Assembly: GCF_907163265.1 (NCBI RefSeq)
Contig: NZ_CAJQUM010000001.1
Coordinates: 496,001-560,000 of the forward strand
DNA: 64,000 nt
Source of the DNA: Georgfuchsia toluolica
GTDB lineage: Bacteria > Pseudomonadota > Gammaproteobacteria > Burkholderiales > Rhodocyclaceae
Direction of reading: 5' to 3'
Shown: piece by piece, positions 52,505 to 61,372 of the stretch
How positions within the stretch are numbered: position 1 is the stretch's first letter
How the letters are laid out: every line of letters starts with the position of its first letter
Notes under the pieces: generated by a model
The model's database searches: none
What the model was told of the DNA's origin: nothing
What the model saw: only the letters and a program-made list of their open reading frames with translations
Translations under genes and position numbers: made by a program

Positions 52505-53725
52505 ATGCGGGTGTTGGTGATCGATGACGATGTCGCTTTTCGGCACCTGCTGACGGGGATGCTTGCGTTCGTCGGTGCCGATATCAAAGTCGAGCACTAC
52601 GATCCGGTGGAAAAGGGCTGTCCGACCGCAGAGTTCGGCCTGGTCGCCTTCGACCTGATATTTCTGGACTACCACCTTGGTCAGGAAGACGGCTTGAAAT
52701 GGCTTCGTGAATTTAAATCCAGGCCAGGCTGCCCGCCAATCGTCCTCATGACCGGGCAGGGAGACGAGGCGTTAGCGGTGCAGGCGATAAAGCTTGGCGC
52801 CGCCGACTATCTCGTAAAACAGCGTATCTCAGGGGAAACGCTGGCGCGAATCGTGCAAGAGGCAAAAGATGCCCGCAAGGAGCAGGCCGCAAGCACCCTG
52901 CAGTTTATCCACGAGAATCCCGGCGGCGCCGAATTGAAAATTGAGGGATATCGGGTGATCCGAGAAATCGGACAGGGCGCAACATCGCGCGTTTATTTGA
53001 TCGAACCGGAAGCGGGCGGTGAACCGATCATTGCAAAAGTATTGCTGGAAGAGTTCATCCAGAATCAGGACTACCTCGCGCGGTTTCTCAAGGAATACCA
53101 GATTGCAGGCAGGATCAAGAGCCCGTACGTTGCAAAAATTTTCAATTACGGCTTCAGCGACAGCAGCGTATATATTCTTATGGAATATCTGCCGGGCGGC
53201 GATGTGCGCGATTTGTTTACTTCACGGCAGGTCGACCAGGGACGCATCATGGCGATCTTTCGCCAGGTGCTCCTGGCGCTGCGTGACATCCATGCGGCTG
53301 GCGTCGTGCACCGTGACTTGAAGCCGCACAACATCATGTTTCGCAAGGACGGCAGTGTCGCGCTGGTCGACTTCGGGATTGCCAGAATCCTTGACGAACC
53401 CGGGGTGACCCAGCAAGGTACGTTGCTCGGTACCCCTACTTACGTGAGTCCGGAAACCATTCTGGGAGGCGTCGCGGATGCGCGTTCCGACTTGTACAGC
53501 GCCGGGATCATGCTTTATCAGATGCTGGCGAAAAAGGCGCCTTTTCAGGGAAATTCGGCCGAGGAAATATTGCAACAGCACGTTAGCGCCCCAGTTTCGC
53601 CGCTGCCGCGTTCACAGGATGACTTCCAGGCGCTCATTGACGCCCTGCTGGCGAAGGATCCCGATGCGCGCCCACCTTCCGCCGAGGCGACCCTGAAACT
53701 CATAGACCGGCTTTATTATGAGTGA
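52505..53725 (+). CDS. Receiver-Ser/Thr kinase fusion protein, first copy
   Basis: A 406-residue soluble protein. Receiver domain about 1-122 with Asp55 in DLIFLDYHLGQEDGLKWL and Lys in DYLVKQRIS; then a Hanks-type kinase about 147-400 with G-loop IGQGATSRVYL, lysine in PIIAKVLLEEF, HRDLKPHNIMF, DFGIARIL, the GTPTYVSPE activation-loop end and SAGIMLYQMLAKKAPF. The kinase may be controlled by phosphorylation of its receiver, linking CheA or the hybrid kinase to Ser/Thr phosphorylation. It starts 8 bases after cheB with an AGGAG site and overlaps the next gene by eight bases. Confidence 0.93.
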   Translation: MRVLVIDDDVAFRHLLTGMLAFVGADIKVEHYDPVEKGCPTAEFGLVAFDLIFLDYHLGQEDGLKWLREFKSRPGCPPIVLMTGQGDEALAVQAIKLGAADYLVKQRISGETLARIVQEAKDARKEQAASTLQFIHENPGGAELKIEGYRVIREIGQGATSRVYLIEPEAGGEPIIAKVLLEEFIQNQDYLARFLKEYQIAGRIKSPYVAKIFNYGFSDSSVYILMEYLPGGDVRDLFTSRQVDQGRIMAIFRQVLLALRDIHAAGVVHRDLKPHNIMFRKDGSVALVDFGIARILDEPGVTQQGTLLGTPTYVSPETILGGVADARSDLYSAGIMLYQMLAKKAPFQGNSAEEILQQHVSAPVSPLPRSQDDFQALIDALLAKDPDARPPSAEATLKLIDRLYYE

Positions 53726-54818
53726 GCCACCCGCAGCCAAACGCCCCCTGGTGCTGGTTGCCGACGACGCGGAGGATTCGCGGACGCTGTTTGCCGTAAT
53801 GCTCAAGCCGCGCTATGACACACGGCTCGTAAACAGCGGGACGGAGGCACTGAGCGCCGCCAACGTGGAACCCCGGCCGGACCTCATTCTTCTCGACGTG
53901 ATGATGCCCGACCTAAACGGTTATGAAGTATTCAAGCGGCTGAAGGCGAACGCATTTACGGCCGATATTCCCGTGATTTTCATTACAGCACGGACCGACG
54001 ACAAGGACGAGACGTGGGCGCTGAGGCTCGGCGCGGCGGACTTTGTGACCAAACCCATCAATGTATCGAGTACGCTGCTGCGCATCGCCGCGCAACTGGC
54101 GCTCCGCGACCACGGACGCAACCTCGAGCATGCCTTGGCCGAAACGAAGAGTGAACTGCATCGAACGCGGCGGATGGTGATTCGGCGCCTGGCGCGTGCC
54201 ATGGAATACCGGGAAGGCGGCCTGACGCATCGTGTCGCGCGAATAACCCACTACGTCAAGTTGCTCTGCGCGGGGATGGGCGTGCCGGCAGCGCACTGCG
54301 AATTGCTGGCGGAGGCCGCGCCACTCTATGACATCGGAAAGCTCGGTGTGCCTGAGGCCATATTGTGTAAAACGGGCCAGCTTTCCGCGAGTGAATGGAA
54401 AGAAGTGCGGCGTCACCCCGAGATCGGCGCCAGCATTATCGGCGAGCATCAGGATTCCCTGCTCGAAATCGCGCGGGTGATGGCACTCACGCATCATGAG
54501 CGCTGGGACGGGAGCGGGTACCCGGCTGGACTCGATGGCCAGGCGATACCCTGGCCTGGCCGGATCATGGCGGTGGCCGACGCATTCGAAGCCATGACCA
54601 GCACCCGGCGGCACCAAGAAGCAATGCCGATCCGGGAAGCCGCATCCCGGATCGTGAAGGAATCCGGCAAACAGTTCGATCCGCAGGTTGTGGATTCATT
54701 CAAGAAGCAGTTGCCCATGATGATTGAAGTAAAGAACAAGATCTCCGACGAGCTCGAAGGCATTCACGATCTGAATTTCACGCCTGACTCCGCTGGCGAG
54801 GCGAGAGATGATGCTTGA
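53718..54818 (+). CDS. Receiver-HD-GYP protein with Tyr in place of the HD histidine
   Basis: A 366-residue RpfG-like protein: receiver about 9-125 (Asp60 in DLILLDVMMPDLNGYEVF, Lys112 in VTKPINV) and an HD-GYP domain about 150-335. The HHERWDGSGYPAGL motif (259-272) is present, but the HD signature reads APLYDIGKLGVPE: Tyr204 replaces the metal-binding His, and ADAFEAMTS replaces the usual ADVFDAL. HD-GYP proteins hydrolyse cyclic-di-GMP; the change may weaken or abolish this and leave a binding or scaffold role. It overlaps the next gene by 11 bases. Confidence 0.88.
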   Translation: MSEPPAAKRPLVLVADDAEDSRTLFAVMLKPRYDTRLVNSGTEALSAANVEPRPDLILLDVMMPDLNGYEVFKRLKANAFTADIPVIFITARTDDKDETWALRLGAADFVTKPINVSSTLLRIAAQLALRDHGRNLEHALAETKSELHRTRRMVIRRLARAMEYREGGLTHRVARITHYVKLLCAGMGVPAAHCELLAEAAPLYDIGKLGVPEAILCKTGQLSASEWKEVRRHPEIGASIIGEHQDSLLEIARVMALTHHERWDGSGYPAGLDGQAIPWPGRIMAVADAFEAMTSTRRHQEAMPIREAASRIVKESGKQFDPQVVDSFKKQLPMMIEVKNKISDELEGIHDLNFTPDSAGEARDDA

Positions 54819-56925
54819 GCCGGACCCGGGATGTCGGGAGAGTCTGACTGGAGCCGTCCGCGTGGATGCGGAAGGTAGGACAATGCAGGCATCGAGAACG
54901 AAATTTACACTGGCAGTGGCTCTGTTGGGGGTGCTGGCGGCTTCGCTGGGCGCCCTGCAATTGCTGGATGCCAGCAGACTGCGCGCACCGATTGTCTGGG
55001 CCGTTGAAGGCGGAATCGTGATCCTCGCTGCTACGCTCGTGTGGCTGGACATTGAATGGCGAAAACAGGCAGCAAATCTTCGATTGCTCACCGATGCTGT
55101 GCCGGCGCTGATTGCTTACGTAAATACGGAGGAACGGCTGGTTTTCCACAACCGCGCGTATTACAAGAGGTTCGGTCCGGCCGGGCCATCGGCGATCGGA
55201 CGCACGCTGCGGGAGATTCTGGGCGAGCTGCTCTACCGCCGGACGAGGAAGCATGTGCAACTCGCCCTCAATCGCGCCGAATCGTCGTTTCGAAGCTTCT
55301 ACAGAACGTGGGACGGGGTGCGGTGCACCGACCGGGTCAGGCTGGTGCCGCATGTATCCGAGGACGGAAAGGTGCTCGGATTTTATGCTTTGCTCATCGA
55401 TGTCACCGAACAATGGCATAACGAGGAAAAACTCAGGGAGGCGCTGGACCAGGCAAGGAGTGCCGCGCGTGCCAGGGATGCTTTCCTCACCACCGTTAGC
55501 CATGAGTTGCGTACTCCACTCAATGCGATCATCGGTTTCAATTCCCTAATGCTGGAAAAGGATTGTTCGCAGGAGGAGCGTAGGCGCTACCTGAGTTTTG
55601 CGCGCGATGCCGGGCAGGCTTTGCTAACCCAGGTCAACGATTTGCTGGACATGGCGAAAATCGAGGCGGGAAAGATAGAGCTTGAGACAGTCGACTTCGA
55701 CCTGGCGCAACTGATCGAAACTTCGGTCAACGTGATCCGAAGCGAGGCGCAGTTGCGCGGCATCGATGTCGGCATTGATATCTCCGCAAAATTGGGCCGA
55801 TGGGTGCGGGGCGACCCGGCACGCCTGCGGCAAATTCTGCTCAATCTGCTCAACAACGCGCTGAAATTCACCGAGCAGGGTTCAATCCACGTATCGGCGC
55901 GGACTGCCGGCGAGCGAATGATGGAAATCAGCGTTGCCGATAGCGGGGTGGGAATTCCGGCTGACAGATTGGAAGCGATCTTCGAAAAGTTTAGTCAGGC
56001 CGATGTATCGATCACGCGGCGGTTCGGTGGAACCGGACTCGGCCTGGCGATTTGCAAAAGCCTGGCGAAGCTGATGGGGGGTGAAATCGCGGTCGAAAGC
56101 GAGCCGGACAGCGGCAGCATCTTCCGTGTTACGGTCCCGCTGCGTGAAGCCCTGGCTCCCGTCGCCGTTGTGGCACCACTGCGCGGAGCCCGCACCGGGC
56201 GCATCCTCGTGGTCGAGGATCAGGAAGCGAATTCCGTTTTGGCCAAGGCCTTGCTCGAAGACATGGGGCACCAGGTGGAACTGGCCGCGAATGGAAGCGA
56301 AGCACTGGACAGGCTGCTGCAGGAAAGATTCGACATGGTGCTGATGGATATGGAAATGCCGGTAATGGGTGGACTGGAGGCAACGCGGCGTATTCGCGCC
56401 ATGACCAATCCGGCAAGGAACATACCCATCATTGCCATGAGCGCTTCCGTGTATGCTGACGACATCGCATCATGCCGGGCAGCGGGCATGGTCGACCACA
56501 TCGCCAAGCCGGTCGGGCGTGAAGTGTTGATTCGAGCGTTGGATCATTGGTTGCCGGAACGCCGCATGAGGCCCAGGAACGCCATTCCCCAGCCCGCCGT
56601 TGCACCGTTTGGCAAACTCATTGCCATGGTCGGCAAGGACTCGGCCGTTCAGGTAGCAAAGGCATTTGAAGCAGCTTTGGTCAAGCGTCTGGACCTGTTC
56701 CGTGTGGAGCGTCCGGATTTACCGGCGATCAAGATCGAAGCGCACAATCTGGCCGGTATTTCAGCAACGCTCGGTTTTGACGAACTCGCCGAAACTGCGC
56801 GTCAGGTCGAGGATCGTATCAAGCGCGGCGAACCGGCCGAAGAACTCATACCCCACCTGATCGCCAGGTGCGAAGCCGCCGGGCATGACCTGCGGTCAGC
56901 GCTCGCCAAAACGGTCGCGGGCTAG
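54808..56925 (+). CDS. Hybrid sensor histidine kinase (PAS-HisKA-ATPase-receiver-HPt)
   Basis: A 705-residue membrane-bound kinase. Two close transmembrane helices (about 34-53 and 58-77) with almost no periplasmic part; a PAS domain (about 90-200); HisKA with His232 in TVSHELRTPLNAIIGF; ATPase with LLNNALKFTEQG, ADSGVGIPADRLEAIFEKFS and GGTGLGLAICKSL; receiver with Asp514 in DMVLMDMEMPVMGGLEATRR; and a C-terminal HPt with His646 in EAHNLAGISATLGFDEL. It forms a full internal phosphorelay. The start ATGATG overlaps the HD-GYP gene. Confidence 0.93.
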   Translation: MMLEPDPGCRESLTGAVRVDAEGRTMQASRTKFTLAVALLGVLAASLGALQLLDASRLRAPIVWAVEGGIVILAATLVWLDIEWRKQAANLRLLTDAVPALIAYVNTEERLVFHNRAYYKRFGPAGPSAIGRTLREILGELLYRRTRKHVQLALNRAESSFRSFYRTWDGVRCTDRVRLVPHVSEDGKVLGFYALLIDVTEQWHNEEKLREALDQARSAARARDAFLTTVSHELRTPLNAIIGFNSLMLEKDCSQEERRRYLSFARDAGQALLTQVNDLLDMAKIEAGKIELETVDFDLAQLIETSVNVIRSEAQLRGIDVGIDISAKLGRWVRGDPARLRQILLNLLNNALKFTEQGSIHVSARTAGERMMEISVADSGVGIPADRLEAIFEKFSQADVSITRRFGGTGLGLAICKSLAKLMGGEIAVESEPDSGSIFRVTVPLREALAPVAVVAPLRGARTGRILVVEDQEANSVLAKALLEDMGHQVELAANGSEALDRLLQERFDMVLMDMEMPVMGGLEATRRIRAMTNPARNIPIIAMSASVYADDIASCRAAGMVDHIAKPVGREVLIRALDHWLPERRMRPRNAIPQPAVAPFGKLIAMVGKDSAVQVAKAFEAALVKRLDLFRVERPDLPAIKIEAHNLAGISATLGFDELAETARQVEDRIKRGEPAEELIPHLIARCEAAGHDLRSALAKTVAG

Positions 56926-57103
56926 CCCCGCTGCCGGGCCGCCCCAAGGCGGGGCAGGCGTTGCCCGAAGCGAAGCGAACTCCAGTCACCTCCTTCCTTG
57001 GGGCGAAGGCGAGAATTCAACAAGTATCGCTCGGAGTCGCCGTAGCGGGCCAACTGTGCAAAGCGAGCCCTCCGGGGGCAGGGGTAGGCCCAAGTGAGGC
57101 CAC
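56926..57103. repeat. GC-rich self-complementary intergenic stretch
   Basis: A 178-base gap between convergent genes, rich in short inverted repeats (for example GCCGCCCCAAGGCGGGGC, 56939-56956, and CTCCGGGGG). The sequence resembles dispersed GGGGCGAAGGCGAG-type intergenic repeats of this group of bacteria. No gene seen; termination in both directions is plausible though no T-run is present. Confidence 0.45.
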
Positions 57104-58342
57104 TTAAGCACACAAGCCGAACCTTGCCTCAAGATAGGCGAGCAGTTCATGCGCATCGCGAAACCGGTCGCTGGCGCGCTTGGCGAGCAAGCGGTCGACA
57201 AGCTCCTGGTACTGTGCCAAATCGTCAGGCAGCACGGGTACCGGCAGGCGGCGGTGCTTGTTGATGACATCGAGAAAATTGTCGCCGAGGAACGGTTTGA
57301 CGCCCGTCAGCATTTCATAAAAGATGACACCGGCACTATACAGGTCGGTTCGCGCATCGACAGCTCTTCCATTGGCCTGTTCCGGGCTCATGTAAAAAGG
57401 AGTGCCCAGCAGGCTCTGTCTTTGCGTGATGCCCGCATCATTGAATGCCAGCTTGGCGACGCCGAAATCGAGGATGCCAAGGCTGCCGTCTTCCCGAAAC
57501 ATGATGTTGTCAGGCTTCAAGTCGCGGTGAATGATGCCTGCATCATGTATATCCGCCAGCGCTTCGCCAATCCGGTAAAGCAGTTCGACGGCCCGTGCCT
57601 GCCCGATCCCCTGGGCGATTTGCCGCTTCAAGTCGCCGCCTTCGAAATACTCCATCACTATATAGGTTCGGCCCGCGACGATGCCTTGGTCGTGGATCTT
57701 GGCGACATGACGGCTGTTCAGGCCGAGGACGATCTTGCGCTCCTGCTCGAACCGCCGCATCATCTCCGGATCGCGGAAAAGGCGCGAACGCATCAGCTTG
57801 ATCGCAACCCGGGTGCCATCGACAATCTTTTCGGCCAGATAGATCACCGATGAGGTGCCAATGCCGATCTGACGAATCGTGCGGTAATCCTTGATGGCGA
57901 TCGTAGTGCCGCGTCGCCCAAAATTATGGCTGCGCCAGTGGTCGCCGAAATACGGATCAACGGCGGACAATGTGATAGCTTCCTCGATCGCTTCCGCCAG
58001 TCTGTCGACCGACAACGAGGCCTTGGGAATGTAGTCGATCGCGCCCGCGCGCATCGCCGTCAGCACCACTTCTTCGCTTCCCGCTCCGGTGATCATGACG
58101 ATCGGTGGGCAGCCCGTCCGCGCGCGCAGAATTTTCAGCCACTCCAGTCCGTCTTCTTCCCCCAGGCGAAAATCGAGCAGAATCACGTCGTATTGGGACA
58201 GATCCTGGTCTGCGCCCGGCAAGCCCTGCTTGACAGGATCCCACGGCGCCACTGATGCGTCGGGCCAGCGCATCCGCACAAACGCAGTGCACAGGACGCG
58301 GTATTCTTCGGCGTCGTCGATGAGCAGTACCGACAGCTTCAT
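57104..58342 (-). CDS. Receiver-Ser/Thr kinase fusion protein, second copy
   Basis: A 412-residue protein with the same layout as the fusion at 52505-53725: receiver about 3-125 (Asp57 in DVILLDFRLGEEDGLEWL, Lys in DYIPKASLS) and Hanks-type kinase about 150-410 (G-loop IGIGTSSVIYLAEK, VAIK lysine, HRDLKPDNIMF, DFGVAKLAF, LLGTPFYMSPEQANGRAVD, SAGVIFYEMLTGVKPF). The two copies share the unusual DP-VK/EKG-P segment in the receiver, so they are paralogues. This one lies on the opposite strand, convergent with the hybrid kinase, and probably has its own promoter upstream of 58342. Confidence 0.93.
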   Translation of the reverse strand: MKLSVLLIDDAEEYRVLCTAFVRMRWPDASVAPWDPVKQGLPGADQDLSQYDVILLDFRLGEEDGLEWLKILRARTGCPPIVMITGAGSEEVVLTAMRAGAIDYIPKASLSVDRLAEAIEEAITLSAVDPYFGDHWRSHNFGRRGTTIAIKDYRTIRQIGIGTSSVIYLAEKIVDGTRVAIKLMRSRLFRDPEMMRRFEQERKIVLGLNSRHVAKIHDQGIVAGRTYIVMEYFEGGDLKRQIAQGIGQARAVELLYRIGEALADIHDAGIIHRDLKPDNIMFREDGSLGILDFGVAKLAFNDAGITQRQSLLGTPFYMSPEQANGRAVDARTDLYSAGVIFYEMLTGVKPFLGDNFLDVINKHRRLPVPVLPDDLAQYQELVDRLLAKRASDRFRDAHELLAYLEARFGLCA

Positions 58343-58673
58343 CGTGCTAGGGGGACTCCGTAAACAAGACGCGCAGCCGCCCTGCTGGTGGCGTTGTCAT
58401 CCAGCACTTTACCGGCGGCGCGCGTTTTTCAGTTTCGTCCGGGGTTTGGGGGGTGACGCTCATTGCTGTCGGGCTAAGCGGAAGACATGATGATTCATTT
58501 TACCTGCAACCCGCCCAGCATTGTTCCTTGCCGGCTTGAGGCGTTTGACCTGACGCGCTATGTCAGTCGATTCCTGGCTTTGAATAAGCCAAATCCGTTT
58601 GCGTTATGATGCCGTAACCGGTCTTGCCTTCAACATCTGAAGACATCCACCTGGCGACAGACGGATAGGAAAA
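58343..58673. promoter_or_regulatory. Divergent regulatory gap between the second fusion kinase and the SGNH gene
   Basis: A 331-base gap holding the promoters of two divergent genes. Near the plus-strand gene, TTGAAT (58580-58585) and TATGAT (58605-58610) lie 19 bases apart, a weak sigma-70 candidate. No gene-like frame or strong hairpin was seen. Confidence 0.4.
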
Positions 58674-59321
58674 ATGAATTCCAGGCTTTGCATTTGTTTC
58701 GCTGCATTGCTGACATTCCTGGCGCTGGCAATGGCCGCTTGTCATCGTGCGCCCAGCTACGCTGCGCTGCCACCCGGCAGTGTGGTGCTTGCCTTTGGTG
58801 ACAGTGTCACGTTCGGCATCGGTGCGGCCGGCGAAGAAAATTACCCGAGCCAGCTGGTGTCGATCAGCGGCTGGCAAGTGGCCAATCGTGGCGTGCCCGG
58901 CGATACCGCGGAAGAGGCGACGGCGCGGATTGCGGAAGCGCTCGATGTCACGCAGCCAAAGCTGGTGATTGTCGAGATCGGCGGCAATGATTTCCTGAGG
59001 CGGCATCCCGAAGCGCAAATCAAGGAAGACATCCGCAGCATTCTGAAGACGGTCAAGCAGGCTGGAGTACCGGTGGCATTGGTGGCGACACCACGATTTT
59101 CGTTGCTGGGCGCTACGCTAGGGGCGCTGCCGGACGCTGCACTGTATGCCGAGTTGGCGAAAGAAGAAGGCGTCCTGCTGGTGCCGGATGTGTTTGCTGA
59201 GGTGCTGTCCGATCCATCACTCAAGTCGGATCAGATACATCCCAACGCCGCGGGCTATCGCAAGCTGGCGGAAGGCATTGCCGCCAGTCTGGTGAAGTCG
59301 GGTCTGCTGGCAAAGCGCTGA
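58674..59321 (+). CDS. SGNH/GDSL hydrolase lipoprotein (TesA-like)
   Basis: A 215-residue esterase with a lipoprotein-type signal (LALAMAAC, Cys23). The four SGNH blocks are visible: VLAFGDSVTFGIG (Ser), the Gly in NRGVPGDTAEEA, EIGGNDFLRR (Asn) and DQIHPNAAGYRKLAEG (Asp, His). The family includes TesA (thioesterase I/lysophospholipase), so it probably cleaves acyl esters or thioesters in the periplasm. An isolated gene with its own promoter region. Confidence 0.9.
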   Translation: MNSRLCICFAALLTFLALAMAACHRAPSYAALPPGSVVLAFGDSVTFGIGAAGEENYPSQLVSISGWQVANRGVPGDTAEEATARIAEALDVTQPKLVIVEIGGNDFLRRHPEAQIKEDIRSILKTVKQAGVPVALVATPRFSLLGATLGALPDAALYAELAKEEGVLLVPDVFAEVLSDPSLKSDQIHPNAAGYRKLAEGIAASLVKSGLLAKR

Positions 59322-59471
59322 CATGATGGGGCGTAGGTCCACGCCAGGATGCAATTTTCCGGCATATGGATTATCTTGCCAGACCGTTGCAGGGCGATAA
59401 TCTGTCTGGGCTGCATCGCCAGCCACCATCTTATGTGAATAAAATTGTCGTTTGAACACAGGAGAAACATC

Positions 59472-60089
59472 ATGAACATGAAAAAGCTTGCCACTGTAGT
59501 CGTAATTGGACTTTTCGCCACTACCGCTGCCGCTGCCGATGCGACCAGCAAAGCCAGCTACGGGGCAGCCAAAAAAGAGGCGGCAACTCGCTATGCGGAA
59601 GACAAAAACCTATGCGCCGAAGAAACCTCGTCCAGCGCACGCATGCAGTGTTTGCGCGATGCCAAGGCAGAGTACAAGAAGGCTTTGGCGGCGGCCAAGC
59701 AGGCTACGTCCGCTCAACCAGTCGCCAAGCAACCGGTCACCAGGACTTCAGGGGTCTGTGCCGAGTGCGGCAAGGTGACGTCGGTCAAGGTTGTCGAGAA
59801 GGAAGGGGAGGGTTCTCCTCTGGGCGTGATAGCGGGCGGAGTGGCGGGGGCAGTACTTGGTCATCAGGTGGGTGGCGGCAGCGGCAAGGATCTGGCCACC
59901 ATTGCCGGTGCGGCGGGTGGCGCCTACGCGGGCCACAAGATAGAACAGAAAGTGCGCTCCAAGAAGCTATGGGTCGTGAATGTGCAGTTTGAAAATGGCG
60001 ATGAGCGCAGCTTCAATTTCGAGAACGATCCCGGCTATGCGGCGGGCGATGCGGTGAAACAGACCGGCAACAATATCGTTAGGCATTAA
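59472..60089 (+). CDS. Glycine-zipper (2TM) envelope protein
   Basis: A 205-residue protein: signal peptide (about 1-22, cleaved after AAA), a Lys/Ala/Glu-rich helical region with two cysteines (LCAEETSSSARMQCLRD), a CAEC pair near residue 96, then a glycine-zipper domain (GVIAGGVAGAVLGHQVGGGS, GAAGGAYAGHKIEQK) and a C-terminal beta-rich segment (WVVNVQFENGDERSFNFEND). Similar to SlyB/YmgG-type outer-membrane-associated proteins. AGGAGA six bases before the ATG at 59472 decides the start. Role unknown beyond envelope structure. Confidence 0.85.
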   Translation: MNMKKLATVVVIGLFATTAAAADATSKASYGAAKKEAATRYAEDKNLCAEETSSSARMQCLRDAKAEYKKALAAAKQATSAQPVAKQPVTRTSGVCAECGKVTSVKVVEKEGEGSPLGVIAGGVAGAVLGHQVGGGSGKDLATIAGAAGGAYAGHKIEQKVRSKKLWVVNVQFENGDERSFNFENDPGYAAGDAVKQTGNNIVRH

Positions 60090-60101
60090 GCAAGGGTAGC
60101 A

Positions 60102-60127
60102 GCCATTCCCGCGCTGGCGGGAATGGC
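60102..60127. repeat. Perfect 11-bp inverted repeat between convergent genes
   Basis: GCCATTCCCGC (60102-60112) and GCGGGAATGGC (60117-60127) form a stable hairpin with a 4-nt loop between the glycine-zipper gene (+) and the SIMPL gene (-). It belongs to the CATTCCCGC-type dispersed palindromes, like the one at 195-220, and may end both transcripts although there is no T-run. Confidence 0.65.
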
Positions 60128-60137
60128 ATGATTGATC

Positions 60138-60854
60138 TTAATCGATCAGTTCAATCTCGCCGTTCACTGAAACGGTGACAACGCCGTCACCGCCTTCGAT
60201 CGGCATCGGGGCGGCTTCCATTTTGAGCATGGCGCCTCGTGCCATCGGGTAGGCCGGCCCATGGCTGCCGCCGCTGACGTTCATGTTGATGATGCGATAG
60301 AGCTTCTTGAAGTTTGAAGCAATCAACTGTGCCTTGGCCTGAAATGCGTTCAACGCGTCCAGAGTGGCCATGTCTTCTGCGTTGCGCCGGGTCTCCGTAG
60401 CTGGCTGCAAGGTGATCTGGCTCACGGCCAGGTCCTCCTGCAATTTGCCCACCAATTCTGCTAACGCAGCAAGCTTCTGACTCTCCAGATGAATTTCGGA
60501 ACGCATGTGCCAAGATTCAATGTTGCGTCCGTTTTTGCCATAGACGGGCGCGGTCCAGGTTGCCCCGGTTTTGGTCTTGATGTCCGGGTAAGTTTTTGCC
60601 ACGGCGATAGCCCTTGCCATGGCCGCGTTGACCTTGCGCGCGACTTCAGCCGATTGCGTATCGGTGGCCTCGGCGAACACAATGGCATGTGCCAGATCGT
60701 TGGCAACCATCTGGCTGGCCTCGACGGAGAAGCTAAGCAAGGTGCCCACTGGTTTCTTTTCATCGGCGGCAAGGGTCGTCGAGCAAAAGACGCATAACGA
60801 TAGCATCGAAACTGCCAGCGATTTCGGGAGCGAGTGCATTCCGATTTTCCTCAT
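60138..60854 (-). CDS. SIMPL (DUF541) domain periplasmic protein
   Basis: A 238-residue protein with a signal peptide (about 1-29, cleaved after LAA) and a SIMPL/DUF541 domain: LLSFSVEASQMVANDLAHAI, RNIESWHMRSEIHLESQKL, and the ending GDGVVTVSVNGEIELID. SIMPL proteins are periplasmic and in some bacteria are linked to oxidative or envelope stress; the biochemical role is not known. It overlaps the carbonic anhydrase gene by four bases. Confidence 0.85.
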   Translation of the reverse strand: MRKIGMHSLPKSLAVSMLSLCVFCSTTLAADEKKPVGTLLSFSVEASQMVANDLAHAIVFAEATDTQSAEVARKVNAAMARAIAVAKTYPDIKTKTGATWTAPVYGKNGRNIESWHMRSEIHLESQKLAALAELVGKLQEDLAVSQITLQPATETRRNAEDMATLDALNAFQAKAQLIASNFKKLYRIINMNVSGGSHGPAYPMARGAMLKMEAAPMPIEGGDGVVTVSVNGEIELID

Positions 60855-61372
60855 ATAGGACTCAAGTGTTTTTCATAGCGTTGCCAGTTCAGAACGTAAT
60901 TGCCGGCACTGACTTTGAGTCTCTCGATTTCAGCGGGTTCCAGCTGGCGGATCACTTTCGCCGGAGAGCCAAGGATCAATACGCCGTCAGGAAATATCTT
61001 GCCTTCGGGAACCAGCGAACTGGAACCGACAATGCAGTTTTTGCCAATCTCGGCATGGTTCATTATTACGCTGCCGATGCCGATCAAGGAGTTCTCGCCA
61101 ATCGTGCAGCCATGCAGCATCACCATATGGCCGATGGTGCAGTTGGCGCCGATTTGCAGCGGTATGCCAGCATCGGTATGCAGCACGGAGCCATCCTGCA
61201 CATTGGTGTTTTCGCCAATGGTGATGAGGTCGTTGTCGCCACGGGCGACGACGTTCCACCACAGGCTGGCGTTTTTGCACACATTGACGGTACCAATCAC
61301 GATCGCATTGGGCGCAATCCATGATTCAGGATGGATACTTGGAGTGCGATCCGGCAGTTGGTACAAATTCAT
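60851..61372 (-). CDS. Gamma-carbonic anhydrase family protein (YrdA-like)
   Basis: A 173-residue left-handed beta-helix protein built of hexapeptide repeats. Zn-ligand histidines are visible in SVLHTDAG, TIGHMVMLHGCTIG (the HxxxxH pair), and NASLWWNVVARGDNDLITIG marks the Arg/Asp pair of the family. The trimeric fold is certain; enzymatic carbonic anhydrase activity of this subgroup is often not detectable. It overlaps both neighbours by four bases, in one minus-strand operon. Confidence 0.93.
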   Translation of the reverse strand: MNLYQLPDRTPSIHPESWIAPNAIVIGTVNVCKNASLWWNVVARGDNDLITIGENTNVQDGSVLHTDAGIPLQIGANCTIGHMVMLHGCTIGENSLIGIGSVIMNHAEIGKNCIVGSSSLVPEGKIFPDGVLILGSPAKVIRQLEPAEIERLKVSAGNYVLNWQRYEKHLSPI

